From Bryopsis sp. KO-2023 (Eukaryota; Chlorophyta; Ulvophyceae; Bryopsidales; Bryopsidaceae), in the NCBI GenBank assembly GCA_030272585.1, contig BSYQ01000008.1, positions 1,674,001-1,738,000 on the forward strand: DNA of 64,000 bases. Direction: 5' to 3'. The position numbers were made by a program, and so were the translations under genes. Of the stretch, positions 35,245 through 46,758 are shown in pieces (position 1 is the first letter of the stretch; each line of letters starts with the position of its first letter). Below the pieces are notes generated by a model that worked only from the letters and a program-made list of their open reading frames with translations, ran no database searches and was not told the DNA's origin.

Positions 35245-38200
35245 ATGGTATCCACACTCCTGGAGCTCTCTTTGGAGGTGAGTGGACGTGCGTGATTCTG
35301 TAGCGAATCCCTCTTCCTCGACCGCTTCCACACAAAACACCAACTCGAGGCGACCTCTTCGACGCGCGCGCTAAGGCGCTCGTTTCTCTTTGGATATTTT
35401 TTTTTTTTTCTGTTTTTTTAAATATTATTTTCGGATATTTTTTGTGTTTTTCATGGTTCGTTGCTCGTGGTAGGCCGCATCGAAGACGAAGATCTGGAAG
35501 TACCGGCGGCGGACGTTGCAGGTGGGTTTCCTGGCGGTTTGATTTCTCGGATCTCCGGTTCGAATCCCAAAATTCGAAAATTCAATGGCTTCTCGCGCGC
35601 CCCCATGCGCGGAATCCCCCAGAAGTCGTCTTGTACATAGCGTCAATGATTTCCTTGCCACGATCCATTGGTCTGCACCCATTCAACCTGACGATCAAAA
35701 GAGTAGTGAACGGGGAGGAAAATGTAGATTTTTGATAAAAGAAATTTCAAACACTCATTAAGACAGTATTATCCAAGATCCCAACGCCTGCTGCTTCCAA
35801 TTCAGCATTTTGATCGATTCGTTGAGCGGTGTTTTTTTTTGCTGATGACGAACAGGGGTTGCCCCCCGTCCTCGCAAATCGCTTGTTGAAGGAAATCTTG
35901 GAGAAGGGCAGTCTGAACATGTCCTACATGGAATTCGAAGCTTTCGCAGCATGCGTCACTGAAGTTTTCCTCGACTCGTTCAAAGTTCCGGTCGGACCAG
36001 AATGGATCAAAGCTCTGCAGTATTTCAGGTCAGATTTTTAAGGAAATGTACATATTTTTTTGGAAAAGAAGTTTTTTTTTGGCCTGTTTTATGTAAATGT
36101 ACGTGTTTCATTTAGTATTGCCATATGTCGTTCAGAGATCCCACCTGTTGTTTTCTCATGCTTTTGCTCGATTTTTGAATTTTTCACGTCGAGTCTCGAA
36201 AGAAAACCCCATCCAGCCCATCCACCGCACAAATAAATCCTTTAATCGTTTGTTTAATGTTTACTTCAAATTTATTTAGATTTATTCGTGGGGGATTTTT
36301 TTTTCTTGCAGGGGCTTGATATCCGTCGAGATTCGTAATAATAGAAACCTCGTAGACAAAAACGTCGAAGTGCTGAAACCTTTTGCTAAGAAAATGAGTT
36401 CCATCGGCTTCCCTTTCTGCACGCAACTCACCGGAAAGATTTTCAAAGAGCTGTTGGTGAATTGCGTCAACCTTCAAGAACTCAATCTTTCGGGTCAGTC
36501 TTGTCGTTTCTCCTTCCTTTTTTTTTCTATTTCAATTTTATGGCATGTGTTGTACAAATTTCAATCGTCGTTATTCGTTTTTGTATTTTTTTTTTTTTTG
36601 TGTCTAATTTGGTTTTTTGGTTGACTCTTTGGAAGCTGACCGGAAGCCAATCAAATTCTTCAAACACACTTCTTCTATCAGTCCAATTTTCACCTTAGAA
36701 TTTGCTTTGCTCTTCTTCTTTTCCCTCCCCCCCCCCCCAAAAAAAAAAGAATAAAACAAAAAATCATTAAAAAACACACAAAAAAAAAACAAAAATCAAG
36801 TGTGCTGTCCCTATCGACCATGCAAATGAGTGTGATGAGTGACCACCTATGCATTCCTTTTTTTTTATTATTTTAGTTTCAAAATTTTTGTTTGAAAAAA
36901 ATTTATAGGTACTCGTGCTTTCTCGAAACACGGGGCGACGACTCACATTGGCGAAATGAAAAGCTTGAGGAACCTGTCCTTGGAAAGCTGCGGTTTGAAG
37001 GATTCCGACTGTCGATTCTTGACTAATCTCACAAATCTGTCTTCCCTCAATCTGGCCGGAAACAAAATCACACAACTTTGCATCACAGGTACGGTTTTTT
37101 TTCCTCCTTCCCCCCCCCCCTTTTTTTTTCCTTTTCTTTCCTTTTTTATCTATTTTTTAGTCTACGTGTTTTCTTGTATTGCACCACTGGATCAAAGCTG
37201 GGATGTTTCACGGTCAGAATTTTGTTCAGGAGATACTTTTCTTAATTCGCGATGGACAAAAACTGAAAGAAAACTGGCCAAAGCAAAATGTCTAAATTGG
37301 TTGTGAACCTTGTCCAGAAACTCCCCCCAGTACCTCATTGGCATCATTGTCAAGTGGGGTGAAAACTAGACGAGGTCATAAATCTTCCCACCGTACAGTG
37401 GCACTGTTTTCTGAATTGGAGGGGGGGTTTTCCACGCAGGCCTGACGAAATTCCAGGAGCTGACAAAATTGAACATTTCATGGACCCACGTTCACAGCAT
37501 CCCCGATTTCCGAAAGCTCAAGGAGTTGAAAATGGACGTCTTGGTTTTGAAAGGGGGAATCGTGGGGGAGCAAAAGTGTGAGATCGATTGTCTGGAAGAG
37601 CTAAGTGTGAGGAACTGCACGATCGTGGACAACTGGAATCAAATCGGGGACATGCTGAGGTGCGAAGGAAAATTATCGAAGCAACGAAAGAGGGTTGGGG
37701 GTTTGACCTGACTAAGTTCCATCCAAACTTGTGAATATGGAGAATTATGTGCTGTTATCGATGCAAAAATTCCCCACAGAAAACGCTCGCACGGCCAGGA
37801 ATATACAAAAAACCCGTGTGTAATGATATCTGTAATTATGTGAAGGTGCTCTGGGGAATCTCTGCGGCGTTTGGATTTGCACGAAACCCCATACGTGTCG
37901 ATCCTCAATTTGACGACCCTGAAGAATATCACGAGTTTGACCTTGCCTAAGGTGGCGACGGATTCGCACCTGGCTCAGCTTTCCCACATGGACTCCCTCA
38001 AGGAGCTGGCCCTGACCGATGCTCAAGTCACAACAGAAGGCTTGTCCAAAATCAAACACCTGAGCAAGTTGGAGGTAAAAAGCGAGGGAAAAACCGAATG
38101 GAGAAAGCGGCCAGTAATGGACATTCTCCCCCCCCCCTTTTTTAAATCTCGTAATTCCCTTGATAAGTTTTTTAGTTTGTTTAATAACCTTGAGAGAACT

Positions 38201-39528
38201 TTTCAGGGTTTTTTAATTCCCTTGATAAGTTTTTTTGTTTTTTAAATTGCTTTGAGGAACTTTTTAGTTTTCTTAATTGCCTTGAGAACAATTTTTTTCT
38301 CTCCTCGATGGAGTGCATGCAGTCCATCCCAAGCAGTTGCTGATGTTCTGTGTGGTTTGGTTTGACTTGTTTTTGTTTTTGTTTTTTTTATCTTTTTCCT
38401 CCCAGGCTTTGGTGTTGACCGGATCGGCCGTCGACGATGGATGCTTCGACCACATTTCCCATTTGACTGCTTTGACGAGACTGGAGCTGAAAGGGACCAA
38501 GGTGTCTCAGCTGCCTTCTAATGGGAAAGGTCCAGAAGCCGAGGTTTTCGACGAAGCGGGCAGCGAAAACATCTGTCATTTGCCCAACCTCGTTCGGCTG
38601 GATCTGCTGGACACCGATTGGCAACTGAAGAAAGGATTTGGCCAGTATTTTGGCTCCGTCAAGATTCTGTCGCTCGGAGGCAAGCACCTGGAGGGAAGAG
38701 GCCTGGATCATCTATTGGAGCTGAAGAATCTGGAGGAGCTCCATCTGGAGGTATTCTGCCGATTACGGTTTGTCATGCAAAACAAGAAAAAATTTGACTG
38801 AAAAAAGATGAGAAGAAAAAAAAGGAGGGGGGAAAGTGGATGTTCTTTTTTGTCCAACTGAGCACAGGAAAATTGAAGGAAAGAACTGGATAGATTTTGG
38901 CATTGCTCCGGTTTCTACCGTATCATATGTTTTTGCCACTTTGACTTTTGGAAGCTTTTGAATCAACCGTTTTGCGAAGTGGCCATGAAAAGGGGTGTCG
39001 ACATGCTAACTTTCTTTCTGGCAGAAGGGGGTGCAGAGTTCAGGATTCGAAACTTTTCCTCTTTTTGCACAAAATTGCCACAGCCACGCTGTTTCTTTCC
39101 AAACTCTGCTCAGAATTGTTCCAGTTTGATCATGTCGAATATACTTGCACCGAAAAACGAGTGCGTGTTTTCGGTGAAACCTCCAGATGAAGTCGATCGA
39201 CAGATTCGACCTGAAGCCCCTGTACAAATGCACGACGTTGACTTCGATTAGGATCGTCCCTGCTTTCGCTTGGCTGGAGAATTGGACGGAGGTTTTGGGG
39301 AGTCTCTACTCCGTGCTTCCTCATCTCAAAATGGCGGCCTGGAGCAAAAATCGCGTTCCCAATCCTAGGGCGACCTCGACCGATGGGGAGGAGCTGTCCT
39401 CTCAAGCAACCATCGACGAAAGGAGGAGATACAGCTCCAAGGAATTGCTGGATTTGAAAGGGAAAACGATGGATGGATCGGCATGGAAAGATGCTTTGCC
39501 TAAATTGGCATGCTTGCAAGGAGTGTAA
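35245..39528 (+). CDS. Leucine-rich-repeat protein, possibly ZYG11/ZER1-like
   Basis: Nine exons, 35245-35277, 35474-35521, 35856-36028, 36312-36493, 36909-37088, 37440-37659, 37846-38074, 38406-38750 and 39187-39528, join in phase to 583 residues. The N-terminal 70 residues (MVSTLLELSLEAA ... GLPPVLANRLLKEIL) look like the cap seen in F-box-like or ZYG11/ZER1 leucine-rich-repeat proteins. Then come at least eight LRRs with patterns such as LQELNLSG, LRNLSLESCGL, LSSLNLAGN, LKELALTDAQVT and LEELHLE. The C-terminal exon is charged and not repeat-like. No signal peptide or membrane segment is visible, so it is probably intracellular. A role as substrate receptor of a cullin ligase is possible but only inference. 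The intron at 38075-38405 holds a degenerate minisatellite. An orphan TPR-like exon lies antisense just downstream. Confidence 0.8.
38140..38300. repeat. Degenerate minisatellite in an LRR-gene intron
   Basis: About four or five imperfect copies of a unit near 35 bases, centred on the words TTAATTCCCTTGATAAG and TTTTTAGTTT, lie wholly inside the intron before the eighth exon. Confidence 0.65.
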
Positions 39529-41106
39529 TTTGGGGTGGTTGGGAAAAAAAAAGGAAAAAAAGGAGAAAAATACCCTTTTCCTAATTTGGAAGGAAAAAAG
39601 AATGTAAGGGGAGAATGCGATTCGTTTTTGGACATGGGAGGGATATGTTTGCTAGACTCATTTTTTTTGGTTTTTGTGTGAAAAAGAAATGTAAATCCAT
39701 CGTTTATTGGAATGTGGTTGGGTTGCAATGGCTTGTTTTTGGATGGTTTGCGAGTGTTTTTTTTTTGGTTGTTGGCAGCTCTTTTTTTCTTTTTTTCAGG
39801 AAGGGGGAGGGGGTCATTGTGACGGTTTGCAAACACTTGGCCCCCCGCTGATACGCTTTTATGTATTTTCGGTTGAATTCGATTGCGGTTTTGCTATCCA
39901 CCAGTGCTTCTTGTGGGTTTTCAGCATCAGCCGGGCTGCCCCTCATTATTGGATGGAAATTTGAGGGGTAAAGAAAAGAAAAAAAAAAAAAGAGTGAGAA
40001 GCAGAAAGAGTGAGAGGGGAAAAAAGGGTGGGAACATGTTTTGAAACTCGATCGAGACGGACAAGGAAAGAGAGGAAGAAAAAAAGTACGACCAGAAAAA
40101 AAAAAAAGACCATGAAAAAAATCAAGAGAAACATATGTCGATACAAGGGGGTTGGGAAAAAAAAAAAGATTATGTATTCATGATGCGGGGGGTTGATTTT
40201 CAGAACCTTTGATCTTTGCATCAACGTTTGTGCAGTTATTGTGTTTTTGGTTTTTGGATATTTTCGTTTTCATAAATCGGTCCTTGATGGTTAATTCTTA
40301 GTCCCTTTTTCTTTTCTGTTTTTTTTTTTTTGAACATTTTTTAATTCTCCGACGAACATATGGTTGGTCGATGGCAGGGGAAAAAGAAGAGGAAAAAAAA
40401 AAGGAAAGAAGGGGGGCACATGAAATGCAGCGAGAAAAGGATTTGAGGGAGAGATCCTAGGAAAACACCGTTTTCTTTTGTGTGTGTGTGTGCTTGTGCT
40501 TGTTTTGGAAGCAGCAGGGATTTGAGGGGTTTTATTATAGGGGGAATTGATTCGAATTTGACCGATCGTTGCCATGATGTCCTATTTTGAAACTTGTACA
40601 TTTGAGGGGGTTTTCTGTAAAACCATTCGAAAAGAAAAATCCTGATTTGGCATCAGAATATTTTCCTGTAGGAAACTTAAAACCAAGCCAAAACTTGAGC
40701 GAACAAACCGTCTCTGTTTTTTTTTTGGGGGGGGGGGTCAATTTCCTCTCTTTGTTTGGCCTCACTGCTACCTTTCTCAGTGAATGAAATTTCTCGAGGT
40801 TGCGGTGTCTTTTTTTCTAAACTTACATAGCTCCTGTGTGTAGGAAAATTAAATCTACCTCTCAGCGAAAAGTCCAAACGTGAACCCCTACCCCAAAACA
40901 CTTAATTCCAGAGAATCGATTCACGAACAGAAATGATGGATGTTTTTTTAAAGCCTTCAATTTGCAGCCCAACATTTTTCAACATTTTCTGCGATTGAGA
41001 ATTCTTACGTGAACCATCAGCGAACCTCAAAAAACACGCGAAACCAAAGACGTCCACAGTAATCGATCAGCCCCCCTTCCGCAAGCAAAAAAAAGACGAG
41101 GGGAAA
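39529..41106. other. Purine- and homopolymer-rich intergenic DNA
   Basis: Long A and A/G runs on the plus strand at 39540-39600, 39965-40130 and 40380-40450, with G-runs near 40730. Apart from the TPR-like fragment at about 39820-39930 nothing is recognised. The last 200 bases probably hold the promoter of the nuclease gene. Confidence 0.5.
39820..39930 (-). pseudogene. Orphan TPR-like fragment
   Basis: On the minus strand a stretch reads EALVDSKTAIEF, then N-R-K-Y-I-K-A-Y-Q-R-G-A-K, which fits one tetratricopeptide repeat (small residues at helix A, Y-x-K-A-Y at the turn into the next helix). No other TPR exon is found within 1 kb on either side, and the frame runs into low-complexity sequence. 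I read it as a relic or transposed exon of a TPR co-chaperone-type gene. Chance resemblance is possible. Confidence 0.4.
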
Positions 41107-44093
41107 ATGTCGAACGGGTGTGCAGTCGAACTCACCCAAGGCTGCAGAGTGTCCGTCGACTATTGGAATCGCAAAGAGAAATTCCAAGCTTGTTTTCTCA
41201 CGCACGCGCACACCGACCACACCAAAGGCCTGTCTGATCGATGGCCCGGTCCAGACATCCACTGCACAGAAGAAACCAAACGCTTCATTCTCAACAAATG
41301 GCCGGGGCTGGAGGAAAAGATAGTTACCGTTACGGTGGGGGACGCCGTGGACCTATGCCTGACCAGCAGGAACGAAGAGCGTTTGTGCGTTACCGTGACG
41401 CCCATCGATGCTCGTCATTGTCCGGTGAGTTTTTCGAATCTGGGGGCTTAAAACAGCAAGAAAACGACGTTGATGTGATGTTGCAGCACCGATCCATTTT
41501 TGTTTTGATTGTTCGATTCTTCTTTTATCACATCTGCCGGTGCTATTCCGATCGAACAAACCTTCTTGTTCAAAAATCACATGGGTTCACATGACGCTGC
41601 TGACTACAACACAACACAGATTTCTTAATTTTATTTTGATTGTTTTTATTTTTTTTAAACAAAAAATCTATGTGGGAGCCATTGAGATCCTGTGTGTGTG
41701 ATTGTGTGTTCTTTGGTGGTCCATGATTCTATCGATATTTTTTGTAACAGGGATCTGTGATGTTTCTTTTCGAGGGTTCGTTCGGTAGAATCTTGCACAC
41801 TGGTGATTTCAGGTTTGTGTCATTACGTTGTTTTTTTTTTCTTTTTTTCCAATCAGAATGACTGGTGCTGATGATTGAATAATTAATGGTGATCAATGAT
41901 TGGACCTGCGGTTTTTGCAGGAAAAACTTTGAAAAACTTGCTTTGAAAGACCACCTGTTTCATATTCTTTTGTTCGTTGTTTTTGTTTTTTTCACAGATG
42001 GGAGCTGGAGGATGGGTGCATGGAAGTGCCAGATGTTTTGTTGACTGGCCCAATCGACAGGCTTTACTTGGACAACACATACTGCAATCCAGAGTGAGTG
42101 CATTATTTATTTTTTTTTGCTTTCGTGAGCCTGAGTGGTTCCACATTCTTTTTCAGGCAATTTTTTAAAACTTTTTTCCCAAAGGAGTGCGTGCGTTTTG
42201 CTTTTGTAGAAAGAAATGTAAAGTGTACCATGAAATCCAACTCATGGTGGTGGTCTTTTTTTTTGCCATGTTTTTTTTTTTTTCAATCAAGGTACAAATT
42301 TCCCCCTCGGTCCAGCGAGATCAAGAGAATCGTCGACATTGTGAAACACAACCCAGAATTCAAGGTGGTCATCGGGATGGACAGTCTCGGAAAAGGTGTA
42401 AACCCCTTTGCTGTTAAAAAGAAAAAAGTGAAAAAAAAAAAAAAACCACCACAACATGATGCTGTTTTTATTGTCTTCCCTGACCTTTTTCTTGTTTTGG
42501 TGGAGTTCATAGCTCATGTGTCGAACTGTCATTTTTATTTGGTTTTGCTATTTTGGGTCAAATCTCAGGAAAAAGCATCGATCTGAATGTAATATTTTTG
42601 GTTTTCTAATGGCACCTTCCAGAGGAATTGGTGGAAGTGGTGTCCCGAGTTGCGGAAGAGGCTGTGGGGGTTTCGGAATCCAGAGTCGGGGCTCTAAGAA
42701 TAGCTGGCATTCCAGAGGAATGCTTCACCACCGACAAGGAGAATGCGAGAATCACAGTCATTCCAAAGTGGACGGTAATGAATGCTGTGTTTGAGCCAAA
42801 AAAACAGAAAACAAAAGAAAAAGAAAAGAGGGGGGGGGGAACTACTTGCATGCAAAAGAATATTTACTTTTGAATTGGCCTGTTTGTTCTTTTTTTCAGG
42901 ACCCAAATGAAAACGAATAAAATGAAGTATTGTTTGAAAAGTGCATCCTTGCTGCTGACTTCTTCGTTTTCTTTTTTCCTTTCTTTAAAGGGAAAATTGG
43001 GCGTCAATCTATTATCGAGACCTTTTCAAAAAACCAGTCATGTTGAAAGAGATCTTTCCCTCGTTTTCTTTTCGGAACGGTGTAGGTGCGCCAAGACGAT
43101 TTGGCCTCCACCACCCCTCCCAGCATAGGCATCGTCCCCACTGCCCTCTTCAGCCAACCTTACCGATACCCCACCAAAGTGCCTACGAATTCCTGGAGAA
43201 AACAGCAATTGAGGGTCACCGTCCCTTACTCCCTGCACTGCTGCTTCGTTGAGATCGAGGCTTTCGTGTCGATTCTGCAACCCAGGGAAATCATAGGCAT
43301 CGTCAAAACATCCAGGGGCTCCGACATTAACCCCCTCTCCCATTTCCGGCACTTGTTGGCAGGTGCAGGTGGGGTTGCTGAAGCTGACCTGACCAACCCA
43401 TTCGAGAGGGTTTGCCGAGGTCAGGATGGGGAGTTTCCGAAATCAATGGAATGCCCCCATGATCGAAATCCATCCACTGTGAGGCGCCACTCGAGTGAGC
43501 CCATCCCGAGAACTCCGGTGTCCTCTCTGGAAAAGATGCCCCCCAGTTTCGAAAGGTCGAGAAATTCTGACGATACCTTGCACCAACAAGGAGGAAATAT
43601 TATCGATCTGAGTCAATCCCCTGTGGGTGAGGAGAGGTCCAAAAAGAGCGAAGGGGTTGATGTGGGGGTCAGGCGGGCGTTTTCCGAGGAGGAAATTAAA
43701 GTGGGGGTGGCTGTGGGGCTGCTGGAATCGGGGGGGAGGGGTGTGAAGATGGGTGGTGCAGGTGTGGTCAGCACGAGGTCTTGGCGAACGAGGTTCACTC
43801 GTCCACAGAGGTCTGCGCTCAAAATCGTACCGCAAGGGTGCGTCAAGGAGAATAAGAAAGAGGAGAAGAATTTCGATGGATGTGCAAGGAATGATGGTGT
43901 CAGTCATGAAGGCGTGAAGCAGGAGACGATTTCCACAGGAGGAGGAGGAGTGATGGTGGAGCAGAAGGAGGAATTGAGGGCACTCCATGGTGAGGGAAGA
44001 AATCCTCCAGCAATGCTGAGTCGATCAATCCTTTTGGCTGGAGGTCCACATGGCTATCTAATTCAGAGGCAACGACGTTTTGAAAATCGCTGA
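41107..44093 (+). CDS. SNM1B/Apollo-like DNA cross-link repair nuclease
   Basis: Six exons, 41107-41424, 41751-41812, 41998-42093, 42292-42395, 42623-42774 and 43086-44093, join in phase to 579 residues. This is a metallo-beta-lactamase/beta-CASP nuclease of the SNM1 (Pso2, Apollo, Artemis) group, 5' exonucleases acting in interstrand cross-link repair and, for Apollo, telomere-end processing. Landmarks are VDYWN, HAHTDH (HxHxDH zinc site), DARHCPGSVMFLFEG, the Asp of LHTGDFR, LYLDNTYCNP, IGMDSLGKEEL, and the DRMBL block VPYSLHCCF...FVSILQPREIIGIV. Overall spacing is closest to Apollo/SNM1B. All zinc ligands I expect are present, so it should be active. The C-terminal 200 residues, encoded by the long last exon, are Ser/Glu-rich and disordered. 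It is likely nuclear. It converges with ARPC4. Confidence 0.92.
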
Positions 44094-45202
44094 TGAATTG
44101 GCATGTCTTCGTTACGAGAAATTAAAAACTGATGTCCCTGACCACCCGCGTTTTGTTGTAAGCAGAGGAGGAAAAGAAGGAGGAGGAGGAGGAAATTGTG
44201 CCAAACCCGCATAAGTTAGTTTGGTCAGCGACAGACGAACGAAAATATTGCAAGGAGGCAATCAACGTAGAGGTGAGCCCTGGTGAATATGTTTCTTTCC
44301 CGTCAAATCCTGGAAAGGTTATGTTAGATGCCCACTCCTAACAGGACTGGTGGGGATGACTGTTTCGTTTCGGTTTTCACCTTTTTCCCTCCCCTCAGTG
44401 GAACATGAAAACTAGATGAATAAAACCCTCCTTCGAAAAATCCCTCAATTTCAGATTCTGTGAGGAAACTGAATGTTTCGTTTTCCTGGGACTGAAAGAT
44501 TGGCTGATTCCATAAAGATTTTGTGGTGTTGGCTGCAGTGTTGAACTGATATATCGATGGCGAAACGCAGCGCAGGAAAAGCATTCACGCACCCAGAATC
44601 TCGAAATCAATTGCCATCGAGGTGGGTGGGTTTGCACTCATGAGTAGAGTTTTTTCTTTTATTTTTTTCTTCTTTGCAAGCGATTTTGTTAGGATGTGGA
44701 ACACAGGTACCCGATTGCAGCAAATCTCGGGTGGAGAATGTACAGTTATGTTTCTTGTAGTTTGATTTAGATGGATTAATTTGCTCCCAGAAAACGGGTC
44801 CATGGTTTTTTTCTTCGTATGGGCTGAGGGTGCAACAGGACAGGGTCCATAAAAAATGGGTATGTAACATCTAAGGAAAAAAAAAGAAAAAAGCAATTGG
44901 GTATGTAGCATATAGGAGTCATCCTGGGGTGTGATTAGTCAGACTCCTGGGGCCACTGTGCTCCATGATGGGGGATGGCAAAAGGAACAGTTGCGATTTG
45001 AGATGTGCCCAATGTTGCGAAAACCCACCACCACCGAAAACCTTCAGCAACGAAAATCAACTGACTTCTCATTCCAGAAAACAGAACCCAGTGATCAGAA
45101 CACATCTCGCTGCACCGTGCGTTCAATTAACAGCACAAACCACCTCGCAACGAAATTCCCGTACCCACCCCCCAGGTCGGATCAATGATGAAGAAAAAAC
45201 GC
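44094..45202. other. Convergent intergenic region
   Basis: Shared 3' flank of the plus-strand nuclease gene and the minus-strand ARPC4 gene. Only short unsupported frames are present. Confidence 0.5.
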
Positions 45203-45721
45203 TCAGTTGGATAAACCCCTCAAAAAGCTGGTGGCCACGGCCCTCCCCCTGGTGTTAACGGCCAACTTCATCCGATTGATCTCCGCATCCAGGTCCTCCA
45301 CAAACTGGCATATGAAATCCACCAGCTTCGTCCGCCTCATCACCAAGCAATGCGCATCGGTGATCAGAAAGCTGATGTCGAATCCATCCACAGGCACTCT
45401 CCTCAAGACCTGAAAGCTTTCGGCCCTTTGCATCAAGAATCGAACGTACATGTGGCACAGCACCGTCTCCAGCGCGTCGCAGCGCTTCACTTTGATGCTC
45501 ACGCGCAAGGAGTTGATCGATTGCTCGATCAAAATCTTCTCATGGGCGTTGCGCGAGATGCACACTGGCTCCAGCAGGAGTTCTTTGCTCGTTTGGTATT
45601 CCACCTCGGGTTTGTTGTGACGCTCGACGTCTTGGCATGGGAAGGTGCGCACGCAGACCGCCTTGTTGAGCGTTTCCCTGATGGATTGCAGATATGGACG
45701 TATCGAGCTCGACGCTGCCAT
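45203..45721 (-). CDS. ARPC4: Arp2/3 complex subunit 4 (p20)
   Basis: A single uninterrupted frame of 172 residues, close to the usual 168, carries the family's landmarks from end to end: RPYL near the N-terminus, [62 protein letters not shown], and a final MKL.VN.R.R block. ARPC4 pairs with ARPC2 to form the structural core of the Arp2/3 complex that nucleates branched actin. The organism should therefore make branched actin networks. The start is the ATG at 45721. Unlike every other gene resolved here it has no intron, which suggests intron loss or a retrocopy; there is no visible poly-A tail just after the stop. Confidence 0.97.
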   Translation of the reverse strand: MAASSSIRPYLQSIRETLNKAVCVRTFPCQDVERHNKPEVEYQTSKELLLEPVCISRNAHEKILIEQSINSLRVSIKVKRCDALETVLCHMYVRFLMQRAESFQVLRRVPVDGFDISFLITDAHCLVMRRTKLVDFICQFVEDLDAEINRMKLAVNTRGRAVATSFLRGLSN

Positions 45722-46758
45722 GTCTGGACTACTCTTTGGTCGGCAGAATTCGGGTGTGGCAATCTGAGCAGTATTGTGAGCAGGTCAATGGACAGACGTC
45801 GATGTTTGGCTTCAACGTGTGGGAGTATGAGTTCGTTTCAACAGAGTGCAGCATGATTGTTCTGAGAAATATCTGAATGTTTCACTGCTCAAGGATGATT
45901 GTTGGGCCGACATCCTTCCAATGCCAATGTCACGTGCCCAACACCCCCTTTTTTCCACCTGGACATGTCGGCCAAAACTGTACCTGAGAAGTATGAAAGA
46001 GAAAGTTCCCTGACTTCAATGAATCAATCAATCAATAGGGGCAACCCACAGCACTGACTTCACAAAGGGCATGTCTTTCACTTAATCATGGGACTTTAAT
46101 CTTGGGCTAAATCTTGAGATTGCCTTCGAAACATGCCGACACCAATGATTCATTTGCCTTCGCAAAAGCAAGACTTGTTATTTCTTCCATATCCTCGTTT
46201 CAACCACAAACCATCCACCTCCACTGCCATCTTAAAAGTTTTATTACCAGCGCTGATGCTTCCTTAACTTGAAGAAAAGCAATATTTTCAATGAAGACTG
46301 CTCCATCGTGTGGATGGATCCTAGCTTTGTTTTTATGCAATGTAAGCGTTTCATTGATGAAGCAAGCACAAACAATATTTTCCTCTTGGATTTCTAATAT
46401 CCACAACAAAATGATCAGACAAGAACTTCGCTGGCCATGGAGTGCCACCGCGCATGTCAGAATGAGCACAGAAAAGTGAAAACCGAAATTGGGCGAAATC
46501 CTCTTTGGCCCAACATCCTTGCACCGTCAGGCTGTTGGGCAAACGTCGTCTTTCTCAGATTTTACTGGCGGCTGACTGGAGTTGGAATTCCGAAGGTGGC
46601 ATTGTCCTCATCCAAGCCGGAATGTTCTGAAAGAGAAAGCCCTACAATTATTTTTTCTTAATGACTTGCATGCATGCATTCAAAATACGCATGCGTGCCA
46701 AATCCTTCATTGCTCCTCCGAACAAGACACCACCACACTCGTTCCAGGGGGCTCCAGG
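45722..46758. other. Divergent intergenic region
   Basis: Lies between the divergent ARPC4 (minus) and DUF1338 (plus) genes, so it should contain both promoters. No exon, RNA or repeat recognised. Confidence 0.5.

Noticed and set aside
35550-35575. B-box-like GGTTCGAATCCC in an intron of the LRR gene
   Set aside because: No surrounding cloverleaf; a single short word in an intron is not enough.
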